Positions 56,197-64,000 of a stretch of DNA of 64,000 bases are shown here, piece by piece. The DNA comes from Ramlibacter terrae (GTDB taxonomy: Bacteria; Pseudomonadota; Gammaproteobacteria; Burkholderiales; Burkholderiaceae_C), in the NCBI GenBank assembly GCA_013127575.1, contig CP053418.1:1674001-1738000 (forward strand), written 5' to 3'. Within the stretch, counting starts at the first letter, position 1. The number at the start of each line of letters is the position of its first letter. The notes under the pieces were generated by a model. That model did not search any database. It was not told where the DNA came from and worked only from the letters and a program-made list of their open reading frames with translations. A program made the translations under genes and the position numbers.

Positions 56197-56216
56197 AATT
56201 CACCGTTTAGGGAATT
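56197..56216. promoter_or_regulatory. Imperfect palindrome over the TTT operon start (operator candidate)
   Basis: AATTCACCGTTTAGGGAATT shares AATTCACCG with the palindrome at 54018-54035 and is symmetric at 6 of 8 arm positions. It overlaps the predicted transcription start, a classical repressor position. Confidence 0.5.
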
Positions 56217-56233
56217 AACCCGGAGACACCACC

Positions 56234-57240
56234 ATGCAGAAGCGATTCTTCCTCCAGGCGCTCGCCGCCGCCGCGATCACGATGGGCTTCGCCGCCCCGG
56301 CTGCAGCCCAGTGGAAGCCGACCAAGCCGATCAACCTGATCGTGCCGTGGGCGGCGGGCGGCTCGACCGACCAGATCACGCGCGTGACCGCGGCCGAAAT
56401 CGAGAAGGTGCTGGGGCAGAAGATCATCGTGGTGAACCAGCCCGGCGCCTCCGGCTCCATCGGAAGCAAGAACGCATGGGACGCCGCCAAGGACGGCTAC
56501 ACTGGACGGCGGGCGCCGCGCAGGACCGGGCACCTACCAGACGCTGGGCATGCTCGACGTGCCGGCGAAGGACTGGCACATGTTCCTGAGCGTGGCCAAC
56601 ATCGCCGTGGTGGGCGTCGGCGCCAACACGCCGTACAAGACGATCGGCGAACTGCTCTCGGCGATGAAGGCGAAGCCCGGCGAAGTCAAGGTCGCGACCG
56701 CGGGCGTCACGTCCGGCGGCCACAACGCCATGGAGGCGATCTCGCGCGCCACCGGCGTGAAGTACCGCCACGTCACCTACGACGGCGGCAACCCTGCCGT
56801 GGTGGCCACCGTGTCCGGCGAAACCGACCTGACCACCCAACTCGCAGTGGAGCAGGCCGAAATGATCCGGGGCAAGCGCATCCGGCCGCTGGCCACCGTC
56901 AGCGACCGCCCGCTGGAGATCGAGGGCTACGGCACCATCGAGCCGATCAGCACGGCGATCCCCGGCTTCAAGGCGCCGGCCAACTACTTCGGCATCTTCA
57001 TCCCCAAGGGCGTGCCGCCGGAAGTGGTCGCCACGGTGCAGAAGATCTGGACCGAGAACATCGCCAACAACGCGGCCATCAAGGCCTATGCGGTCAACCG
57101 CGGCGCACTGTTCGCCCCGGTGGCGGGTGACGCCGCGCAGGCGGCTGCCATGCCGGCAATCCGGCCAATGCCTGGTTGCTTCACTCCACGGGCAAGACCA
57201 AGGGGCGGCGCCCGACACCGTGGGCATCGCCAAGCCTTGA
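56234..57240 (+). CDS. Tripartite tricarboxylate transporter substrate-binding protein (Bug family)
   Basis: Repaired length is 336 aa. Signal peptide MQKRFFLQALAAAAITMGFA, then the Bug core KPINLIVPWAAGGSTDQITR and VVNQPGASGSIG. It binds a carboxylate in the periplasm for TctAB. Four breaks, near 56504 and 56527 (CCTGG), 57164 (CCGGG) and 57203 (G run). Ribosome-binding site CGGAGA. Its stop overlaps the next start. Confidence 0.88.
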
Positions 57241-57761
57241 GCATCGAATCGCCACCCGACACCGAAGTCTCCGCGCGCGCCGACTTCATCTCCGCCTGGC
57301 GTGGATGGCGTTCGGCATCGCCGTGTTCATCGGCGCGTGGCGGATGGACCGGCTCGAGAACCTGCACATCAACAAGTACGAGGTGCCCGGCACGGTGCCT
57401 GGCATCCTCGGCGCCGCCGTCGCCTTGCTCGGCCGGTGCTCGCGCTGCGCTCGGTGCGGCGCGGCGCGCTGCAACCCGCGGGCGCCACTGCGCCGCGACC
57501 GGCGGGCGGCCGCGTCTACATGGGGATCGTGCTCGGCGCGATGCTCGCCTATGCGCTGGTGCTGGTCGGGCACGGCATCCCGTTCTGGCTGGCGACCTTC
57601 GCCTTCGTGGCCGGCTTCATCTTCTTCTTCGACCGTGAGCGGCAATCGGCGCTGGGCCGCGGCACGGGCAAGCAGGTCATGCTGGCCATGGTCTACGGCG
57701 CGGGCGCCAGTGCCGTCGTGACGCTCGCGTTCCAGAAATCTTCTACGTGCGACTGCCTTAG
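57237..57761 (+). CDS. tctB: TctB-family small TTT transporter subunit
   Basis: Repaired length is 175 aa. The start TTG 57237 overlaps the preceding stop (TTGA). About four transmembrane segments, including ALAWMAFGIAVFIGAW and PFWLATFAFVAGFIFFF. Three breaks at or near CCWGG (57298, 57434, 57737). Partner of the large permease directly downstream. Confidence 0.82.
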
Positions 57762-57770
57762 GCCGCAACC

Positions 57771-59281
57771 ATGTTCCGAGGGCTCATCGCATTCGGCCAT
57801 TCGCTGGCCGGCTTCCTCACACCCGAGTCGATTGGCCTCGTGCTCGCGTCCACGCTCGTGGGCGTGATCATCGGCGCGCTGCCGGGCCTGACCGCCACCA
57901 TGGGCGTGGCGCTGATGACGACGCTGACGCTCAAGCTGCCTTCGTCGCAGGCGATCCTGGTGCTGATCTGCACTTACGTCGGCGCGATCTACGGTGGCAG
58001 CCGCAGCGCCATCCTGCTGAACATCCCGGGCACGCCGGCCTCCGCCGCTTCGTGCACGGACGGCTACGCGCTGGCAAGGCAAGGCATGGCGGGCAAGGCC
58101 ATGGGCATCGCCACCAGCGGCTCGGTGATGGGCACGCTGATCGGCATGTTCTTCCCGGCGCTGTTCACGCCGATGCTCGGCGAGTTCGCGCTGAAGTTCG
58201 GCGCCTACGAGTTCTTCTGGCTGGCGGTGTTCGGCGTGGTCGTCTCGGCCACGCTCACCGGCGGCGACGCGCTCAAGGGGTGGATCACGGGTTTCGCCGG
58301 CCTGTTCATCGCGACCATCGGCGGGACGGCATCCATGCCTACGAGCGCTTCAACTTCGGGACCCGCGACCTCGCCGGTGGCATCTCGCTGGTGCCCGCGC
58401 TGGTGGGCGCGTTCGGTTTCGCCGAGATCCTGGTCGCGATGCAGGAGCGCCGCCCGCCGGTGAAGGTGAACGCGCTCGATTCGGTGATCCCGAAGATCCG
58501 CGACGTGTTCAAGTACTGGCGCACCATCATCCGCAGCGGCGTGATCGGCACCTTCATCGGGATCGTCCCCGGCGTCGGCGAAGACGTCGCGGCCTGGTCG
58601 TCGTATGCGGCGGCCAAGCGTGCGAGCAAGGAAAAGGACCAGTTTGGCAAGGGCTCGGTGGAAGGGCTGATGGCCGCCGAGACCGGCGACAACGCGTGCG
58701 TGCCCGGCGCCATCATCCCCGTGCTGACGCTGCAGATTCCCGGCTCCGCGCCGGCGGCGGTGCTGATGGCCGCGATGCTGATCCACGGCGTGAAGCCGGG
58801 GCCGATGATCATGATCGAGTCGCCGCAATTCGTGTACGACATCGTCGCGATGATGATGCTGGCCACGCTCGGCATCCTGCTGTACGGCCTGACGCTGACC
58901 AAGTTCCTCGTGCAGGTGCTGCGCGTGCCGACCACCATCATCGTGCCCATCATCCTGGTGCTGTGCACGATCGGGACCTTCGCGCTGGCCTCGCGGCTGT
59001 TCGACATCTGGGTGATGGTGTTCTTCGGCGTGCTCGGCTTCGTGCTGCGCCGCTTCGGCTACCCGATGGCGCCGCTCGTGCTGGGCATCGTGCTGGGGGA
59101 CCTGCTGGAGAAGAACTTCCGCCGCGGGCTGGTGCTGTCGGACGGCGACCTCTCGCCCTTCTTCACGCGGCCGATCTCGGGCACGCTAGCCCTCGTGCTG
59201 GCGTTGGTGCTGCTATGGCGCGTGCCCGCGGTGCGGCGCCTGTTCGCGCGGCGCCGCCCGGCCGCCTCGGAGCCCGCATGA
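57771..59281 (+). CDS. tctA: TctA-family TTT permease
   Basis: Repaired length is 503 aa with about 12 membrane segments. Family signatures: GVIIGALPGLTATMGVALM, YGGSRSAILLNIPGTPASA and GIVPGVGEDVAAWSSYAAA. One break near 58323. Its stop overlaps the next ATG (ATGA). Confidence 0.9.
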
Positions 59282-60124
59282 AGTACGCCTTGTGCAACGA
59301 AGTCCTGCAGCCGCTGCCCTTCGCGCAGCAATGCAGGCTGGCCGCGGACTGGGCTATGACGGCCTCGAACTCGCCCCGTTCACCGTCGCCGCCGACCCGA
59401 TGGACCTGACCGATGCCGAGGCGGTTGCGCTGCGCCGCATCGCCGAAGACCATGGGCTGGCGATCTTCGGCCTGCACTGGCTGCTCGTCGCACCAAAAGG
59501 CCTGTCGATCGTCAGCGACGATGCCGCCGTGCGGCGGCGCACGGTGCAGGTGATGGAGCGCCTGTGCGAACTGTGTGCGCTGGTCGGCGGAAGCTACGGT
59601 GCACGGCTCGCCGAAGCAGCGCAGCGTGCCGCCCGGCGCGACGCGCGAGCAGGCGTGGGAACGCGCCCGCGACTGCCTGGCGCAAGCCGCGCGCTGCGGC
59701 CCGGTGCGGCGTCACCTACTGCACGGAGCCGCTGTCGCCGCGCGAGACCGACCTGTTCACCACGGTTGCCGAAGCGGCGCGGCTGGTGGGGGACATCGCC
59801 AACCCTGCCTTGCGGACGATGATCGATTGCAGCGCCGCGGGCCGGGCCGAGCGCGAACCGGTCGATGCATTGATGGCGCGCTGGATGCCGCAGGGCTGCG
59901 TCGGCCACGTGCAGGTCAACGACCCGAACCGCCGCGGACCCGGGCAGGGCGACATGGACTTCGGCCCCATCCTGCGCGTGCTGCGGCAGATGGAGGCGCA
60001 AGGCCACTTCCCCGGCATCATCGGCGTGGAACCGTTCGACTACGTGCCCGACGGACCCGGCTGCGCGGCGCGCGCCATCGGCTACCTGCGCGGCATCGAA
60101 CAGGGACTGGACGCCCATGGCTGA
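59278..60124 (+). CDS. Sugar phosphate isomerase/epimerase-type TIM barrel protein
   Basis: Repaired length is about 283 aa. AP-endonuclease-2-like TIM barrel: GYDGLELAPFTV, LHWLLVAPKG, GVTYCTEPLSP, MIDCSAAG, GHVQVNDPNRRGPGQGDMDF and GVEPFDY, which include typical metal ligands (Glu, Asp, His, Glu). Three breaks (59349, about 59598, about 59710). Likely a ketose or hydroxy-acid isomerase in this locus. Confidence 0.78.
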
Positions 60125-61493
60125 AGCACCCGTTTTCCGCATCCGCGAAGTGCAACTGTACGAGCGCGCCGTGCGGCTGCGCATGCCGTTCCGCTTCGGC
60201 GTGGTCACGCTCACAGAATGCCCGCAAGCCTTTGCGCGCGTCCGCATCGAAATGGCCGACGGCCGCGGCGGCTGGGGCGCGGCCGCCGAGCTGATGGCGC
60301 CCAAGTGGTTCGACAAGAACCTCGCGCTTTCCAACGAAGACAACTTCGACCAGCTGCGCGCCGTGCTGCGCATGGCGCGTGACGCGTACCTCGCGGACGC
60401 GTCACCCGCGACCGCGTTCGGCCATTTCGCGCGCCATCACGACGGCCATGCGGCAGCGGCCGCGCGCGTCGGCTTCAACCCATTGCTGGCGAGCTATGGC
60501 CCGGCACTGCTGGACCGCGCCGTGCTCGACGCGCTCTGCCGGCTCGCGGGCGTTTCGTTCTACGAGGCGATGCAGCGCAACTTGCCGGGCATGTCCGATG
60601 CCGGTTTCTGGAAGGACTGCGCCCCGCGGCGGCGATCCGGCGCGCCACACCGTCGGCCTCGTCGACGCGATCGTCGCCGCCGACCAGTCGGAGCGGGTGG
60701 GCGACGGCTTGCCCGAGACCCTCGAGGAGGTGGTCGCCGCCTACGGCCACCGCTACTTCAAGCTGAAGGTGGCGGGCAAGGTCGACGCCGATCTCGATCG
60801 CCTGCAGGCCATCGCCTCCGTGCTGGATCGCAGCCGGGCGCCGTACTTCGCGTCGCTCGATGGCAACGAGCAGTACGAAAGCCCGGAGGGCGTGCTGGAA
60901 CTCGTCCGGGGCATCCGCCAACGGCCGGCGCTGCGCCGCCTGTGGGATTCCATCCTGTTCATCGAGCAGCCGATCGCCCGCAAGCTGGCGCTCGATGTCG
61001 ACCTGCGCACGCACGACCGGGCCGTCCCGTGATCATCGACGAGTCCGACGGCGAACTGGACAGCTTCGTCCAGGCACGAGCGCGCGGCTACAGCGGCGTC
61101 TCGTCCAAGACCTGCAAGGGCCTCTATAAGTCGGTGCTGAACGCGGCGCGCTGCGCGGCGTGGAACCGGGAAGAGGGCCTGCCCCGCTACTTCATGTCCG
61201 CGGAAGACCTGACGACGCAGGCCGGCCTGTCGGTGCAGCAGGACCTTGCGCTGGTCAACCTGCTGGGCATCACGCACGTGGAACGCAACGGCCACCACTA
61301 CGTCGACGGGATGGCGGCGCTGCCGCAGGCCGAGCAACAGGCGTTCCTCGATGCGCATCCGGACCTGTACGAGCGCAGCCACGGCGCGGTGCGCCTGCGC
61401 ATCGCGGCCGGCGAGATCGCGCTGGGCTCGCTGGCGGCGCCGGGCTACGCGAGCGGGGCGATGCCGGATTTCGAAGCGATGGCCCCGCTCTGA
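60117..61493 (+). CDS. Enolase-superfamily (mandelate racemase/muconate lactonizing-like) protein
   Basis: Repaired length is about 458 aa. N-terminal capping domain (MPFRFGVVTLTECPQAFARV, GRGGWGAAAELMAPKWFD) and barrel with FKLKVAG (Lys), LDGNEQY, IEQPI and VIIDESDGELDSF, then SSKTCKG. The order fits acid-sugar dehydratases or racemases. Two breaks near 60617 and 61036 (lost G in CCCGG). It overlaps the previous gene by 8 nt, ending the operon. Confidence 0.78.
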   Translation: MAEAPVFRIREVQLYERAVRLRMPFRFGVVTLTECPQAFARVRIEMADGRGGWGAAAELMAPKWFDKNLALSNEDNFDQLRAVLRMARDAYLADASPATAFGHFARHHDGHAAAAARVGFNPLLASYGPALLDRAVLDALCRLAGVSFYEAMQRNLPGMSDAGFWKDCAPRRRSGAPHRRPRRRDRRRRPVGAGGRRLARDPRGGGRRLRPPLLQAEGGGQGRRRSRSPAGHRLRAGSQPGAVLRVARWQRAVRKPGGRAGTRPGHPPTAGAAPPVGFHPVHRAADRPQAGARCRPAHARPGRPVIIDESDGELDSFVQARARGYSGVSSKTCKGLYKSVLNAARCAAWNREEGLPRYFMSAEDLTTQAGLSVQQDLALVNLLGITHVERNGHHYVDGMAALPQAEQQAFLDAHPDLYERSHGAVRLRIAAGEIALGSLAAPGYASGAMPDFEAMAPL

Positions 61494-61508
61494 AGCAGGC
61501 GCCATGAA

Positions 61509-61529
61509 GAAGGGGCCCGAAAGCCCCTT
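61509..61529. terminator. Hairpin between the catabolic operon and dctM (bidirectional)
   Basis: AAGGGGC and GCCCCTT pair around CCGAAA between two convergent genes (stops at 61493 and 61533). It can terminate in both directions, although T-runs are short. Confidence 0.6.
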
Positions 61530-61532
61530 GCT

Positions 61533-63282
61533 TCATTTCTTCGGATTGAAGAGTTCGTCGAGCTTCTTCTGTTCCTCGTCCGCCGACGGCTCCACCGCCG
61601 GTGCGCCCGGAACGGGCTCGGCCCCCGGCGTGCTGCCGAAGCCGGGCTCCACCGGGATCTCGATCTTCACCTTGTCGAGGTCGATCTTCTCCACCTTGTC
61701 GCGCGAGACGATGCCGGGGAAGGTGATGATCAGGCCGACCATGATGATCTGGATGATCACGAACGGCACCGCGCCCCAGTAGATCTGCCCGGTGGTCACG
61801 GGCGCGATCTGCTGGCGCGTCACGCGGTCGGTGTACGCCTTGTCGGGCGCTACGCTGCGCAGGTAGAACAGGGCGAAGCCGAACGGCGGATGCATGAACG
61901 ACGTCTGCATGTTCACCGCCAGCAGGACGCCGAACCACACCAGGTCGATGCCCAGCTTGTCGGCGACGGGCGCCAGCAGCGGCACCACGATGAAGGACAG
62001 CTCGAAGAAATCGAGGAAGAACGCCAGCACGAAGATCAGGATGTTCACCACGATCAGGAAGCCGAGCTGCCCGCCGGGCAGGCCGGACAGCAGGTGCTCG
62101 ACCCACTTCGGGCCGTCGACGCCCGGAAGGTCAGGCCGAACATGGTCGCGCCGATCAGGATGAACACGACGAAGCAAGACAACTTGGTGGTGGTGTTCAG
62201 CGCCTGCTTGAGCAGGCTGAAGCTCAGGCGCTTGCGGGCCCACGCCATGCCGAGCGCGCCCAGCGCGCCCATGGCGCCGCCTTCGGTGGGCGTCGCGACG
62301 CCGGGAAGATGGTGCCCAGCACCGGGAAGATCAGGAACAGCGGCGGGATCAGCACGAAGGTGACGCGTTCGGCCATGCGCGAGAGCAGCCCGAGGCGCGT
62401 GACCTTGTTGATGACGGCGATCACGAAGGCCAGCAGCACGCCGGCGCACAGCGACACGACGATGGTCTCGTCGGTGGCCACTGTCGCCACCTCGGTGCCC
62501 TTGAACCACGTGAGCACCTTGGCGTAGTTCTCGGCGAGGAACACGGCGGCGATCGCGCTGACGACGGTCAGCACCAGCAGGGACGGCGTGCCGCTGCTGC
62601 CGCTCGGCTCGCGGAACACGCGCGCTTCCAGCGGCAGGGCCGGCACCATCTTCGGCCGGAAGATCGCCAGGCCGACGACGTACAGCACGTAGAGGCCGGT
62701 CAGCACGAAGCCGGGGATGAACGCGCCCTTGTACATGTCGCCGACGCTGCGACCGAGCTGGTCCGCCAGCACGATCAGCACCAGCGAGGGCGGGATGATC
62801 TGGGCCAGCGTGCCGGAGGCGGCGATCACGCCCGACGCCAGCCGCCGGTCGTAGCCGTAGCGCAGCATGATGGGCAGCGAGATCAGGCCCATGGAGATCA
62901 CCGAGGCGGCCACCACGCCGGTGGTGGCGGCCAGCAGCGCGCCGACGAAGATCACGGCGATGGCCAGGCCGCCACGCAGGGGCCCGAACAGCTGCCCGAT
63001 GGTGTCCAGCAGGTCTTCGGCCATGCCGCTGCGTTCGAGGATCAGCCCCATGAGCGTGAAGAACGGGATCGCCAGCAGCGTGTCGTTCTGCATGATGCCG
63101 AATAGCCGCAGCGGCAGCGCCTGCATCAGCGCCTCGGGCAGCACGCCCATCTCGATGCCGATGACGGCGAAGAACAGGCCGCAGGCGCCGAGGCTGAAAG
63201 CCACGGGGAAGCCGAACAGCAGGAAGACGATCAGGCCCGCGAACATGATCGGGGCCGGGTTCTGTGCGATGAACTGGGTCAT
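61533..63282 (-). CDS. dctM: TRAP transporter large permease subunit (DctM)
   Basis: Repaired length is 583 aa with about 14 membrane segments. Signatures: FGFPVAFSLGACGLFFAVIG, IPFFTLMGLILERSGMAEDL, SGVIAASGTLAQIIPPSLVL and NMQTSFMHPPFGFALFYLRS. The C-terminus has an acidic tail (PSADEEQKKLDELFNPKK). Two breaks near 62311 and 62128 in C/G runs. Translation follows dctQ after 13 bp. Confidence 0.92.
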
Positions 63283-63295
63283 TTTGGTTCTGTCC

Positions 63296-63901
63296 TCAAG
63301 CCAGCTTGGCCCGTTCGGCCGCTTCGGCCTGGCGCCGGATCTCCTCGGCGAGTTCCTCCTCGGCGCTCTTGGCCACCAGCTTCACCGTGGGATCGGGGAT
63401 CAGCCCCTTCAGGAAGGCGATGCGCTTGATCAGTTCCGAGAACCCTTGCAGCAGCAGCAGCGTGAAGCCGATCGGCATCATCAGGTAGACCGGCCAGCGG
63501 ACCAGGCCGCCGGCGTTGGACGACATCTCGCCGGAGCGCATGCCCTGCAGGAAGAACGGGATGCCGTAGTACAGGATCACCAGGCACACCGGCGTGAGGA
63601 ACAGCGTGAAGCCGATGATGTCGATCCAGATCTGCTTGCGCTTGGACAGTTTGCTGGCGATCACGTCGATCTTGACGTGCTCTCCGTTGAGCAGCGTGTA
63701 ACCCGCGGCGAGCAGGAACGAGGCAGCGAAGAGGTACCACTGCACTTCGAGGTACGCGTTCGAGCTGGTGTTGAATGCCTTGCGCACCACCGCGTTGAGG
63801 CCGCTGATGACGGTGCAGGCCGGGATCAGCCAGATGACCCAGCGGCCGACGAACGCATTCAGGCGGTCGACGCCGCCCGAGAACTTCAGGAGTCCTTGCA
63901 T
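63296..63901 (-). CDS. dctQ: TRAP transporter small permease subunit (DctQ)
   Basis: An intact 201-aa protein with four membrane helices: FVGRWVIWLIPACTVISGLN, VQWYLFAASFLLAAGYTLL, IIGFTLFLTPVCLVILYYG and VYLMMPIGFTLLLLQGFSEL, and the family EVQWYLF motif. First in the visible dctQM operon; its binding protein is not adjacent inside the window. Confidence 0.92.
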   Translation of the reverse strand: MQGLLKFSGGVDRLNAFVGRWVIWLIPACTVISGLNAVVRKAFNTSSNAYLEVQWYLFAASFLLAAGYTLLNGEHVKIDVIASKLSKRKQIWIDIIGFTLFLTPVCLVILYYGIPFFLQGMRSGEMSSNAGGLVRWPVYLMMPIGFTLLLLQGFSELIKRIAFLKGLIPDPTVKLVAKSAEEELAEEIRRQAEAAERAKLA

Positions 63902-63966
63902 GTCTTTCTTGTCTCCGTTGCTTGAGGCGCAAGGGCCCCGGATGGTCGGATAATGTAAGCCGGAAG

Positions 63967-63973
63967 ATTCTAG
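63967..63973 (-). promoter_or_regulatory. Possible -10 element upstream of dctQ
   Basis: CTAGAAT on the minus strand, 66 bp before the dctQ start. The remaining right-end sequence (63902-64000) has no open frame I can support. Confidence 0.3.
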
Positions 63974-64000
63974 GGAGCGCCCCGGGAGCAGCCTGACAGC

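Overview
The window is a 64-kb piece of a very GC-rich betaproteobacterial chromosome, most likely Burkholderiales and probably Comamonadaceae. This rests on Bug-type tripartite tricarboxylate (TTT) and TRAP uptake systems, a BPSS1780-type membrane protein, an APH-type homoserine kinase, the xseB-ispA-dxs order, and dense convergent or overlapping gene packing. The genus cannot be fixed from the sequence alone. No phage, IS element, CRISPR array or rRNA operon was seen.

The most pervasive property is that most genes are broken by one-base frameshifts, although their proteins are otherwise complete and full length. About 60 of these breaks, judged by the reading frame that restores each conserved protein, fall where the intact sequence should read CCTGG or CCAGG. 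The T or A, one C, or one G is missing, and a few sites carry an extra base. Most of the others lie in short G or C runs, often CCGGG or CCCGG. I read this as a systematic read or base-calling artefact at a cytosine-methylated CCWGG (perhaps CCNGG) motif, not as pseudogenisation. CDS coordinates below therefore span the whole gene across the breaks, and quoted lengths are for the repaired protein.

Layout. 0-0.4 kb: tail of a possible double-glycine-leader peptide gene, then tRNA-Lys(CTT) and tRNA-Ala(CGC). 0.4-4.4 kb: GntR-type regulator, PhyH dioxygenase and SAF-domain oxidoreductase, with a palindromic operator and a divergent esterase. 4.4-7 kb: lipoprotein with Ig/PKD-like repeats and a propeller-like C-terminus. 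7-10.4 kb: guaC and a Fur-box-preceded TonB receptor. 10.4-20.8 kb: housekeeping genes (uvrD-type helicase, thrB, polA) and small envelope proteins, plus a 100-bp inverted-repeat element. 20.9-24.7 kb: a PaoABC-type molybdenum aldehyde oxidoreductase. 24.7-30 kb: tautomerase, dienelactone-hydrolase-like protein, ZIP metal transporter, a Gly/Tyr/Ser/Gln-rich low-complexity protein, two DUF4142 proteins and a DUF4019 protein. 30-36.2 kb: DUF72 protein, a second SF1 helicase, and a two-gene protease operon (M6-like metallopeptidase plus a papain-like protease fused to an alpha/beta hydrolase). 36.3-40.6 kb: small disordered hydrophilic proteins and lipoproteins interleaved with a tyrosine phosphatase, a hydrolase and a hemerythrin. 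40.6-44.8 kb: flavin monooxygenase, sulfurtransferase, EamA permease and Rieske oxygenase. 45-48 kb: xseB-ispA-dxs isoprenoid operon. 48.1-51.6 kb: three paralogous TRAP solute-binding proteins, each apparently its own transcription unit. 51.7-54 kb: DedA protein and a CPA2 antiporter. 54-61.5 kb: a catabolic locus (epimerase, DHDPS-like aldolase, TTT transporter, TIM-barrel isomerase, enolase-superfamily enzyme) with two related palindromes at its two transcription starts. 61.5-63.9 kb: TRAP permease subunits DctM and DctQ.

Functionally the window pairs a core set (DNA repair and replication, isoprenoid precursors, threonine synthesis, GMP salvage) with scavenging of organic acids (TTT, TRAP) and what looks like a stress-related set rich in disordered proteins. 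The least explained parts are the protease/hydrolase operon, the prion-like Gly/Tyr protein, the leader-peptide fragment at the left edge and the palindrome-controlled catabolic locus.
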